Part shown: piece by piece, positions 31,258 to 43,100 of the stretch | How positions within the stretch are numbered: the first letter of the stretch is position 1 | How the letters are laid out: each line of letters begins with the position of its first letter | Source of the DNA: Paroedura picta | Taxonomy: Eukaryota; Chordata; Lepidosauria; Squamata; Gekkonidae | NCBI RefSeq assembly: GCF_049243985.1 | Contig: NC_135370.1 | Span: forward strand, 188,387,042-188,451,041 | Length of the DNA stretch: 64,000 nt | Direction: 5' to 3' | The notes under the pieces: model-generated | What the model saw: the letters and a program-made list of their open reading frames with translations, nothing else | The model's database searches: none | What the model was told of the DNA's origin: nothing | Position numbers and translations under genes: made by a program

Positions 31258-33338
31258 GAACGGTTCCAGTGGATAACTTGTGTGTTTCCAAGCAGGGGCT
31301 GGCGACAGCTGGGCCTTTGCTTCCCGGTGAGGAAATAATCTCTGGGGTTAGTCAGCTCTGTTAAGCAAGCCGTTGAAAGCAGGCAAGGAAGAGGGAACCG
31401 AGGGCAGGCTCTGTGGCAACTTCCAAATGGTCTGATACCGCCTGTCCCCCAGAAAATCCCTCCCCGGTAGGCAGAGGCAGGCTTTCCTCGATGTTCATGT
31501 CCAGCTGTAGGCCACAGTCACGAAGGAAGGTGCCCTGGGCCCGCACCACAGGACTTCCCCCCAAGGGCTGGGCTCTCTGACAGGCCACAATGCAATACAG
31601 GGATCATTAACAAGAACGGCTAACACAGACAGCAAATGGCTGACTGGAGCCTGTTCTGTGGGTTTTGATAGGGTAAATGTCCAAATTCCCAAGCTACAAC
31701 TACTGAATAACAATGCTTTAAGGCAGGATGGGCAAAATCCATCGGAGTCCATAGAGAAAGGACTGAATAAAAGTCTAAATAATATATTTTTAAAACCCTG
31801 AAATGCCAATTTTGCGGGTCTTCTAGGGATGCAAATACAAGAGGGGAAAAGACACGGGAGGCTCATATCAATGTTCCCATTTTTGAGCCTTCAGAACAGT
31901 CCCATGGTCTGGAACCTTTAACGGACTGGGGAGCTGTGGGGAAGGGAGGGGGGCACACAGGCTTCCCTGGAAGAAGATGGGAGGGGGTGCTTTAGGGCCA
32001 AGAAAAAGGGTCAACAGCAGCCCTTTCTGCAGGCCATGGGGAGCAGCAGGGAAGAACTTGGGTGCTGAAAGGACCGGGCCCTGAACTGGACTTCAGTGGG
32101 GCTTCCTGGTGCCCCCCCCCCAGACAGAACGGGGTTGCCAGCACTGGCCCCCAGAGCACGGATGCCGAGGGATATTTGAAAGGGGAAGCCGCTCCAAAAG
32201 CTGCCCGGAGACAATTTAGGCAGAAGCTCTGTGAACCGTGTAAATCAGGGGTAGTCAAACTGCGGCCCTCCAGATGTCCATGGACTACAATTCCCAGGAG
32301 CCCCTGCCAGCGAATGCTGGCAGGGGCTCCTGGGAATTGTAGTCCATGGACATCTGGAGGGCCGCAGTTTGACTAACCCTGGTGTCAATTAACCCTCTGG
32401 CCTACAGGGGACTGCGAAGTGGCCAGAAACTAGCCTCCGGTTTCTGTTTTCAGTGGCTAAAAATGGACTGTCTTGGGTTAAGGCTGCAGTTTCTTTTCTG
32501 TCCCATCCCCCCCGATTGGTGCCCCTTTTTGCCATTCCCACGACTTGCTCGTGGGGCACGAGGGGCGCAGGAGAAACGGAGCCATGCGCGTCTCTGTTTC
32601 TGTGCTCTGTTGGGACTGCATCCCCTTGCGTTGCCATGGAGCAGGCCAGCTCTGAAACCCGTCCAGGAGAGGCCCAGAGGCCTAGCTGCCCAACGGCTTC
32701 CACCCACTGTGTGAGCTGGCCGTCCCGGCCCTAGAGAAGGAGCACCCATGAGGCCCACCTTGAGGAATGCTCAAGGGTAGATTGCTCGTCAAAGGCCAGG
32801 AAAGCAAAGCTGCTTTTTGCTTGCAACATTGACAGGGGCTTGCAGAGGTATCTTTGCCTCCTGCCTACCCTCTGGGAGGGGCTGGGAGGGGGGGGCAGGA
32901 CGTGGCTTCCAAAGGCCACAGCAGTGGTGGTCAGGTATTACAAGATATGTTTGGGGGAGCACAGTGGGAACGGCCGGACTGAAGGGAAGCTCAGGGGGGC
33001 TCTGAAGAAGCTGCCAGCACAGGCCTTGTGTGCCAACATGACTTGTGCAAGACCACATGTTCTTGGGAAAGTCCCATTAGTTTCCGCGGGGGCCAGAGAC
33101 GCGCAACAGGCTGCTGGTGACACATGGGATGTGGGAGGGACCGTCAAACCTTGATGAGCTGTGTTGTTTTTTCCAAACAAACCCCCTCTCAATTTGGGGA
33201 GTCCCTCCTAATGTTTTCAGCACGTTCGGTTTTGGGCTGTTTTCATCAGGTTTCCCCGGAGTCTTTGCTTAAAGGGAAACTGGGGAGAGGGGAGGACTGA
33301 AACGGCAGAAAGTCTGCCTGCCGTCTGACAGCGCCCAA
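31258..33338 (-). other. predicted DNAAF2 3' UTR
   Basis: No gene is recognised here. If the signal at 31252 is used, the whole stretch is DNAAF2 3' UTR, including hairpin MITE 4 at 32246-32381. A shorter unlisted 3' end cannot be excluded. Confidence 0.5.
32246..32381. mobile_element. hairpin hAT-type MITE 4 (in predicted DNAAF2 3' UTR)
   Basis: A 136-bp palindrome. The 8-bp duplications are GTGTAAAT and GTGTCAAT (one difference). Transcription through it would give a long perfect-looking RNA stem. Confidence 0.9.
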
Positions 33339-36300
33339 TTAGTCCAGTTCGTACAGCAAGGGATTCTGAAAGGTGACGGCACAGTGTGTTGCATGCTGGC
33401 TAATTAGCCGCACGCTCCCGTCTCTCATGTCGGTTTCCTGTAACACCGGGCCAGGTGGATGACCGGGCTCTGTAACACCTGCGTGAACCTTCTCTCCTGT
33501 TCCGGCCTGCTCACCCCCATCCAGTGGCCTCTGCTCTGTGCCTGTGGCTCCTGAGTCCACTGCAAATGTGAGGCCTGACTCCTGTAACTTCCCAGGAGCG
33601 GCCGAGCCGGGCTCAGCGGGGCCGAGCTCCGCACAATGGCCCTGTCCCCACCCAGCCGGCTCCTTTGTCTCCGCAGCTGCGAGCGAGTCGGAGGCCGCCT
33701 CGGTTTGGGCGCCGTGCTCTCCTGCCGGGTGGCTTTCCGCTCTGGATGGGCGTCTGCCGTCCTCTGAGCCAGGATTTACTTTCTCTTCTGCTGGGCCAGC
33801 GTCAGGGCTGTTACGCTCCTGGGCCTGTTGAGGAGAAGGAAAAGTCGGTCATTGTAGTAGGCTGAAGCAGGGGGAGGACTATGCTGGAATCAGGCTCTTG
33901 AAAACTGAACAGGAACCTGGTCTCCTGTGCAGTTGGGCCCCTCCGTTTCCTGGAAGAAGAGGCAGAGAGGTTCATTAGCCTGACGGCGGACCAAAGGAGT
34001 GGCTGCCTTGGGAGCATTTTGAGACAAACGGACACCGTCCCTCGGCCCTTGGCTTAGGGTGTGGGTTGTCCCCACTGTGGATTCTGTGTGCCCTTGAAAG
34101 AGCTGCTGTTTCTCGCTCATCTTTTCTAGATAGCCAGGACACTGACTGGCACTTGGTGGGCAACGATCTTTGAACGTTTAGTGGATAAACTAAATCAGGC
34201 TTTCTCAACCGGGCGTTCGTGAAACTCTGCGGTTTCTGGATGGTTCTGGAAGGGCTTCCTGAATGGGCAAGAGCTCATTAATTTTTCATTTATATTTAAA
34301 ATCTGTAAATTAATTTACAGATTTTTAAATTTCATATATATTTTTAAATTTAAATATGGGTGATAGGACCATAGATGGTCAGGGTGACCAGCCCTCCCTC
34401 CCCAAATGACCAGTGGTGGGCCTGGAGGAGATAGGAAGGGGAGGGGCCCTGGGTGGGCATGTCCACAGCTCTGCTTCCCATCCACAGTTTGCAGGATTGC
34501 GCCACTTCTGGGGTTTCTCAAGGCCTGAAGAGAGTTTCAGGGGTTTCGCAATGGTCAAAACATTGAGAAAGGCTGGTCTAAAGCAACAGAACAAAGTCTG
34601 AGTCCAGGGGCACTTTGAAGACCAACCAAATTTTATTCAAGGTGTCAGCTTTTGTGGGCACACACCCTGTGCGTGCCACAAAAGCTTACACCTCAAAGAA
34701 AACATAACTTAGAGACGTAGTAATATAGGAATCCTCTCTCCCTTCACAGCCCCGCAGGTGGGAGTCTGTTGTTCTGAATTTGGGAACTCAAGTTTTGCAA
34801 TCTCACAGTGAAGGGGAAACACCTGGGACTGGCTGTGTTCCCAAGTTCGTCTTCCCCACCAGTCCTCACCGAAGAGGACTGTCCTCCAGGCCGTCTCCTG
34901 TAGCAGCTGCAGGCAGTCCAGGCAAACTCCCCTGCCGCACGGAAGTCCCTCGAGCCAAGCCGCTCTCCGTTCCCTAGCCAAATAACCAGCACCTGCAAAG
35001 CACTGGCTCTGCCAAGGCCCAGGAACTGGCGCCCCCCTGGCACCAGCAAGACATACAGGGTGCCCACCTCCCATGCCCCCTTTTAACAGCAGCAACAAAA
35101 AAAAGGCGAAAAAACGGGCCTGGAGTCTTCAGCAGTTTGGCTCTCTTCAGGATTACTGCCTGGTGCAAACGTAGGAGGATACGCAGACAATGGGTGTGGT
35201 GGCTTTGTCTAAGCCTTTTCTTGCAAGCGGAATCGTCAAAAATATGAAGTGTTCCTGGAATGAACATCTGCGCGGAGAGCAGCTATTCCGGCGGCCACAC
35301 CACGGCTCCGTGCACTCAGGCAGGGCTGGAGGTTATTCCTGTAGGACAGGGCTTCCGCCCTGACCTGGGACACCCAGCCGAGCCTGCTCTCCTCAGCTCT
35401 CCGAAGTCTAAGTAGGGTCGGCTAGCGTAGTGTTGTGGTGGAGAGTGGCGGCCTCCAATCTGGGGGAACTGGGTTTGCCTCCCCACCCTTCCTCCACATG
35501 CAGCCAGCGGGGGGACCTTGGGCCAGTCCCAGTTCCTCCAAGGCCTCCCTCCCTCACAGGGTGCCTGTTGTGGGGAGAGGAAGGGAGAGGTGTTTGTAAG
35601 CTGCTTTGGGACTCTCCTCTAGTACTTGGACCGCCAAGGGCAGCCCAAGGTCGCTATGCAGAGGCAGGCAATGGCCAGGCGCTTCTGGCTGCCTCTCCCC
35701 TTGAAATCCCTAGAAGCTGCCTGCAAAGCTACATCATTGGAAGGGACTCAAAGGCTATCTGGCTGAACAAGCCTGGATATTAGCTTTGCAACCCAGGCCA
35801 CAGTGGGCTACATCAAGTTGCGTCTCCTGGCAACTCAAACAAGTGAGGCAGTTAACAAACCTTTAGCAGAGGCTAATCCTCCCAAGCCAGACAGTCTGGG
35901 CGAGAGGCAATTTCCTCCTGAATGCAAATATGCTCATTTGCCCGTATCCAGTCATGCCAAAGAGCGGGGGTGGGGTGAGGACGGGGATCTATGCCCTCCC
36001 ACCTCTGTATCTCTCTCCGGACTCTCTTAGGCTCCGGTGGATGACGGGGTAGGGGGCTAGGGGTACAGTCATGCCTAGGCGGAAGACAGCAGATGAGCTC
36101 TGGTCTGGGCTGCATAAGAGCCTGATAGCTCTTGAAAGCTAAACAGGGTCAGCCGTGGTTGCTATTTGGCCGGGAGAGCACTCAGGGGGTCCTGGATTGT
36201 TCTGTGGAGGGAGGCAGGGGCAAGCCACCTGTGTCCATCCTGCCAAGGATATCCCCTGGCCCAAGATGATTATTATAGACTGCACGTGCTCCCAGGAAGC

Positions 36301-37135
36301 TTTGTGCTCCAACCTTCTTCCAAATAACACTGTACGGAATGCCAAGCACTGACAGTCATTACGACTCTCAAGAGTCCAGCAGCAGAGAGATGACGGAACC
36401 CAGAGGCAGGTCGAATGCGAGAGAAGGCACCGCTTGACGTGGGAGTGAAACACAGAATCGGAAACACAGCTGTGGCACCCTATTTTGAGATCGTCCCAGA
36501 ATCAGAATGAGAACGTCTGAAAGTAGGGCAGGGCAACTGAGCTGGGCCCATAAAGGGGGCGGACTTTGCCCGTGCCATTCTTTCCCTGAGGGTTGGTCGT
36601 TGAAGGGTACGTGCCGACCCGGCTGACAAATAGCAAAGTCCACTTGCTGGCCCTGAACTCCAAAGTCTGGAGAAATGCTGGCTGCGGCTCCTTTGCACGG
36701 CAGGGACACGTGAGGGCTTCCGGCAGTGGTTGCAAGCACAATACCAAGGCAAGGTTGAAATGCAAATCAGTTCAGAGTTTTGACTACTGTCCCTTTGCCA
36801 TTTTCATTGGTGGTGTGGTGAAGAGGTTAAGAACGGCAGGTTCTCTCTCCACCCCACGTACCTCACAGGGGGTCTGTTGTGAGGATAGGAAAGGGAAAGG
36901 TGATTGTAAGCCACTTTGAGATGCCTTCGGGTAGAGAAAAGTGGCATATAAGTACCAACTCTTCAGTAACGGAAGAAGAAGAAGAGTTGGTTCTTATATG
37001 CCGCTGTTCTCTACCCGAAGGAGTCTCAAAGCGGCTTCCAGTCGCCTTCCCTTTCCTCTCCCCACAACAGACACCCTGTGAGGGAGGGGAGCTGAGAGAA
37101 CCCTGAAATTACTGAAGAAGAAGAAGAAGAAGAAA

Positions 37136-37166
<31 letters not shown>

Positions 37167-40100
37167 AGTTGGTTCTTATATGCCACTTTTCCCTACCCAA
37201 AGGAGGCTCAAAGCGGCTTCCAGTCGCCTTCCCTTTCCTCTCCCCACAACAGACACGCTGTGAGGGAGGAGAGGCTGAGAGAGCCCTGAGATTCCTGCTC
37301 GGTCAGAACAGTTTTCTCAGTGCCGTAGCGAGCCCAAGGTCACCCAGCTGGTTGCATGTGGGGGAGCGCAAAATCAAACGCAGCTTGCCAGATTAGAAGT
37401 CCGCACTCCTAACCACGACACCAAACTGGCTTTCTAAAGGCTCTCTCAGCCTCACCTCCCTCACAGGGTGTCTGTTGTGGGGAGAGGCAAAGCGACTGTA
37501 AGCCGCAGTGAAAAGCGGTATAAAAAGCAACTCTTCTTCTATTTCATCTATACATCATCTCGTTACAGGGGAAGTCATGCTAGGGAAAGCAGAAGGCCCA
37601 GCAGATTCAGTTAAGGAAGCCACAAAGACCCTCCATTAGCCAGGCCTGAGCATGACTGTTAATGACAAGGCCTTTTGGAGCTTGTTAATTCTTAATGTCC
37701 CTGTAAATAAGTGAATTGGTGGCATTTCACCCATACAAAGACACTCATGTGCAGAAATGTTCCAAGACTGGATCTTCAGAGACTCTCCCACAATTCCTGT
37801 GTGCCCAGAGGTCAGTTGGGGTGGCTACACTGAGCCTTCTGCTGTGCCGGGTCATGTTCAAAGTGGCTGTCTAAAGCCATCTTCTGTGTAGGGTCAGAAT
37901 AAATTTTGAGCCCAATGGCACCTTTAAGGCCCACAAAGTTTTATTCAAGTTGTAAGCGCATGCGCATGAAAGCTTAAAATTTGAATAAAACTTTGTGGAT
38001 CTTTATTTTATTTATTTATTTATTATATATTTATATACCACCCTCCCCTGAGGCTCAGGGCGGCTCACATGGAACATAACAATACACAGAAGTTTATTTC
38101 TTCATAATGTAACATATAAATATAACAGTAATAACTATAACTGAAAGTAACAGTCTGCTTCAAAGCAGTACAACATGTCCATGGTCTATCTTGAAGGTGC
38201 CACTGGACTACAAACTTGTCACTTCAGACCAACATGGCAACCTACCTGAATCCATGTCAGGTCAGTTGATTCTTAAGTTTTCTACAAATGTCAGATAGCC
38301 AGATATGACCTGGTCTGCCCCATTTTTCTTCCTTCTACTCCTTGCCCATTTGCAGAGGCGACACATTAAGTGCTTAATGAGCATCAAAACCGCAGACGTC
38401 AAACAGCCTCACAGCTGGATCAAAGCCTGGCTCCAAAGGTACACTTTCCAAATCCTTACTGAATTATTTGAAATGTTTGTCCTCTTTCTCTCTATGTAAA
38501 TATTTGAAACTGCAGTTTGTTCCAGCAGCAAACAACATTAAATGCAGTACGGAACAGTCTTTATTTTTCATGCTTTGCTTTAATGAGAAATTAAGAACAT
38601 GCTGGGTCAGGCCAGGGGCCCATCTAGTCTAGCATCTTGCCTCACAAAGTGAGCATCAATGGAGAACCAGCTTGAGGTCATGGTTAAGAGCAGCACCCTG
38701 TAATCGGGAGACCTGGGTTTGATTCCCCATTCCTCCTCCATATGCAGCCAGCTGGGTGACCTTGGGCCAGTTCTCAGAGCTCTCTCAGCCTCACCTGCTT
38801 CACAGAGTATCTGCTGAGGGGGGACGAAGTGAAGGTGACTGTAAGGTGCTTGAACATTCCATCAGATAGTAAAAAGCGGGGTACATAAAAAACAGCTCTC
38901 TACCAACAACAGAATACAAAGGTCTTTCCTTAAGAACATAAAAGAGACCTGCTCAATCAGACCAGTGGTCAATCTAGTCCAGCCTCCTGTCTCACAGAGG
39001 AGCCAACCAGTTCCTCTGGAGGGCCAGCAACAGGGCAGAGAGGCCGAGGCCTTCCTAAGGACATCAGGAGAGCCCTGCTGGGTCAGACCAGGGGTCCATC
39101 CAGTCCAGCCTCCTGTCTCACACAGGGGCCAGCCAGTTCCTCTGGAGGGCCAGCAACAGGGCAGAGAGGCCGAGGCCTTCCTAAGGACATCAGGAGAGCC
39201 CTGCTGGGTCAGACCAGGGGTCCATCCTGTCCAGCCTCCTATCTCACACAGGGGCCAGCCAGTTCCTCTGGAGGGCCAGCAACAGAGCAGAGAGGCCGAG
39301 GCCTTCCTAAGGACATCAGGAGAGCCCTGCTGGGTCAGACCAGGGGTCCATCCTGTCCAGCCTCCTATCTCACACAGGGGCCAGCCAGTTCCTCTGGAGG
39401 GCCAGCAACAGGGCAGAGAGGCCGAGGCCTTCCTAAGGACATCAGGAGAGCCCTGCTGGGTCAGACCAGGGGTCCATCCAGTCCAGCCTCCTGTGTCACA
39501 CAGGGACCAGCCAGTTCCTCTGGAGGGCCAGCAACAGGGCAGAGAGGCCGAGGCCTTCCTGAGAACATCAGGAGAGCCCTGCTGGATCAGACCAGGGGTC
39601 CATCCAGTCCAGCCTCCTGTCTCACACAGGGGCCAGCCAGTTCCTCTGGAGGGCCAGCAACAGGGGAGAGAGGCCGAGGCCTTCCTAAAGACATCAGGAG
39701 AGCCCTGCTGGATCAGACCAGGGGTCCCTCCAGTCCAGCCTCCTGTCTCACACAGGGGCCAGCCAGTTCCTCTGGAGGGCCAGCAACAGGGCAGAGAGGC
39801 CGAGGCCTTCCTAAGGACATCAGGAGAGCCCTGCTGGATCAGACCAGGGGTCCATCCAGTCCAGCCTCCTGTCTCAGGGGCCAGCCAGTTCCTCTGGAGG
39901 GCCAGCAACAGGGCAGGGAGGCCGAGGCCTTCCTAAAGACATCAGGAGAGCCCTGCTGGGTCAGACCAGGGGTCCATCCAGTCCAGCATCCCGTCTCACA
40001 CAGGGGCCAGCCAGTTCCTCTGGAGGGCCATCCACAGGGCAGAGAGGCCGAGGTCTTCCTAAGGAGATCAGGAGAGCCCTGCTGGGTCAGACCAGGGGTC

Positions 40101-43100
40101 CATCCAGTCCAGCCTCCTGTCTCACACAGGGGCCAGCCAGTTCCTCTGGAGGGCCAGCAACAGGGCAGAGAGGCCGAGGCCTTCCTAAGGACATCAGGAG
40201 AGCCCTGCTGGATCAGACCAGGGGTCCCTCCAGTCCAGCCTCCTGTCTCACACAGGGGCCAGCCAGTTCCTCTGGAGGGCCAGCAACAGGGCAGAGAGGC
40301 CGAGGCCTTCCTGAGAACATCAGGAGAGCCTTGCTGGGTCAGACCAGGGGTCCATCCAGTCCAGCCTCCTGTCTCACTCAGGGGCCAGCCAGTTCCTCTG
40401 GAGGGCCAGCAACAGGGCAGAGAGGCCGAGGCCTTCCTAAGGACATCAGGAGAGCCCTGCCGGGTCAGACCAGGGGTCCCTCCAGTCCAGCCTCCTGTCT
40501 CACACAGGGGCCAGCCAGTTCCTCTGGAGGGCCAGCAACAGGGCAGAGAGGCCGAGGCCTTCCTAAGGACATCAGAAGAGCCCTGCTGGGTCAGACCAGG
40601 GGTCTCTCCAGTCCAGCCTCCTGTCTCACTCAGGGGCCAGCCAGTTCCTCTGGAGGGCCAGCAACAGGGCAGAGAGGCCGAGGCCTTCCTAAGGACATCA
40701 GAAGAGCCTTGCTGGGTCAGACCAGGGGTCCATCCAGTCCAGACTCCTGTCTCACACAGAGGCCAGCCAGTTCCTCTGGAGGGCCAGCAACAGGGCAGAG
40801 AGGCCGAGGCCTTCCTGAGAACATCAGGAGAGCCCTGCTGGGTCAGACCAGGGGTCCATCCAGTCCAGCCTCCTGTCTCACACAGGGGCCAGCCAGTTCC
40901 TCTGGAGGACCAAGAACATGGCATGGAAACCACAGTTGTTGCTTGATGTTACCTCCTGGCTCTGGAATTCACAGGTTGTCTCTTCCACAAGGCTAGACCC
41001 AGAACTCAATGGCAGTCGCATTTTAACCCCTGTATCTCTTTAGTCTCCTGCTGCTGGAGTGAACTGTTTGAGGTTGACTAGAGCCTGTTGGTTAAGTGGG
41101 TAGACTAAGCCTGAGAGGAGGGGGCCCGTGTTCAAATCCCAGTTCATCCACAAGGCTCACTTATTGAAAGGATGACCGACAGGAGGGAAGAACTCTGTAT
41201 TTTGCTCCGAGTTCCTTGCAGAGGCACTGGCTGAAATGTAATAAACAGGCCCCCACACCGCACACCCAGTGTCCCCCCACACCCTGTTTCAGGGCTTCTA
41301 AGCACACTACAGATGTGGAGGGGGAACTTGCAGGGGTCTTTGTCCAGCTGCTCTGGTGCAAGGGTGCGGGACCACCTCTTACCTTTAATCGGATCCGACT
41401 CTGGCTCTCAGACACTTCAAGCACTTCTGTCAAGGGCTGAGGTTCCGTCTCGGGCCAGCAATGGTCAGAGGGTCTTCGGAGGTTGTCCAGAAACTCAGCG
41501 ACGTTGTCTTCGGTAACAAAAAACTTTTCCTAAAGGGGAGAGATGAGCACAATCATTTAGGCTTTCTTTGATTACTGGCTGATGAAGATGGGACTTGCAC
41601 GGTCTCAAGGTGTCCTGCCCAAAGCATAAATGGCAGAGAATTAGGGGTGCTAACTTTGGGCTGTGAAATTCATAGAGATTTGACCATGGGGTGGGGGGAA
41701 GGATGGCAGCAGATTATAATGCCATAAATTCCACCCTCCGAGGTGGCCATTCTCTCCAGTGGAATTGACCTCTGTCACCAGCAGATCTCCAGGCACCCCC
41801 TGGGGGCTGGCAATTCTTCAAGGAGGTGGGGAAGAAACATTCCCAAGCTTGAGGCAAAGCGTCTTGCCTAAAAATGCCGGCCCCCAGTTGAAGGCAGAAT
41901 TTCAGGCCTAGGAACAGGGAGACCATAGGGCAGGGGTAGTCAAACTGCGGCCCTCCAGATGTCCATGGACTACACTTCCCAGGAGCCCCTGCCAGCATAC
42001 CCCTGCCACAGGGTGTATCATGGATGCTCTGCACACGGAGGCCTTACTCCCATGCCAACATGCTCACATATAGTCTGCAGGTTGCAAACGGTGCACCTCA
42101 CCTGCTTACTTCTGCTAATCATATTCCAATGACACCTGAGCACAGCAGCCTGGTCCCCCCCCCACACACACACAGATCAGTTAGCAACTCTGGTTGTGAC
42201 AGCAGGTCAGTTTCATTTTAGCTGCTCTTGACATGATCCGTGTGTGCTGCGCGTTTGTGTGTGTGTGTGTGTGTGCGTTTGTGTGAAGTGCCATCACAGT
42301 CATAGACAACTTCCACCCACTCCTGCAAGGGGCTGCAAGAGAGCCAGCTTGGTGTAGTGGTTAGGAGTGCGGATGTCTAATCTGGTGAGCCGGGTTTGAA
42401 TCTGCACTCCCCCACATGCAGCCAGCTGGGTGACCCTGGGCTCGCCTCGGCACTGAGGAAGCTGCTCTGACTGAGCAGGACTATCAGGGCTCTCTCAGCC
42501 TCACCCACCTCACAGGGTGTCTGTTGTGGGGAGAGGAAAGGGAAGGCGACTGTAAGCCGCTTTGAGACTCCTTTGGGTAGAGAAGAGCGGCATATAAGAA
42601 CCAACTCTTCTCCAGTAATATCAGGGCTCTCTCAGCCTCACCTCCCTCACAGGGTGTCTGTTGTGGGGAGAGGAAAGGGAAGGCAATTGGAAGCCACTTT
42701 GAGACTCCTTCGGGTAGAGAAATGCGGCATATAAGAACCAACTCTTCTTCTTTCAAGACAAGGGAGAAGCACAAATGCTTTGTCATTGCCTGTCTTCCTT
42801 GGTGGTCTCCCTTCCAAATATCAACCTGCTTAAACGTCTGAGATTTCATAAGGCTGGGCTATGCCATGTTGCCTTCCCTTCCCCCCCAAAACTCAGCAAG
42901 CAGGAAACTATGCTCATGTAAGACTGTCATATCCCCACCACCACCACCACGGGTTCTGTGCATTTAAGATTTATTAGAGGGGAGGGGAACCAATCAGATG
43001 AAGCTTTTGTATATATAATCCCCAACAAGACAGTAAAAGATTCGCTGATTCTGTGCTGTGTCCAAGGCAGAGGAGCCTTGGCAAAAGACAAAGCTGGCCT

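Larger units (their letters stand above)
33825..38000. other. DNAAF2 intron 2, 3'-side part
   Basis: Intron DNA with a hAT-like element at 34196-34575, the unclassified repeat at 34578-34700, a 5S-like SINE piece near 36118-36200, several tRNA-type SINEs and a GAA tract. The segments 34710-35425 and 35630-36780 otherwise show nothing recognised. Confidence 0.5.

Noticed and set aside
38862-40933. long frames of 221-364 codons across array 1
   Set aside because: Same cause as array 2: a tandem repeat unit without stops in several frames.
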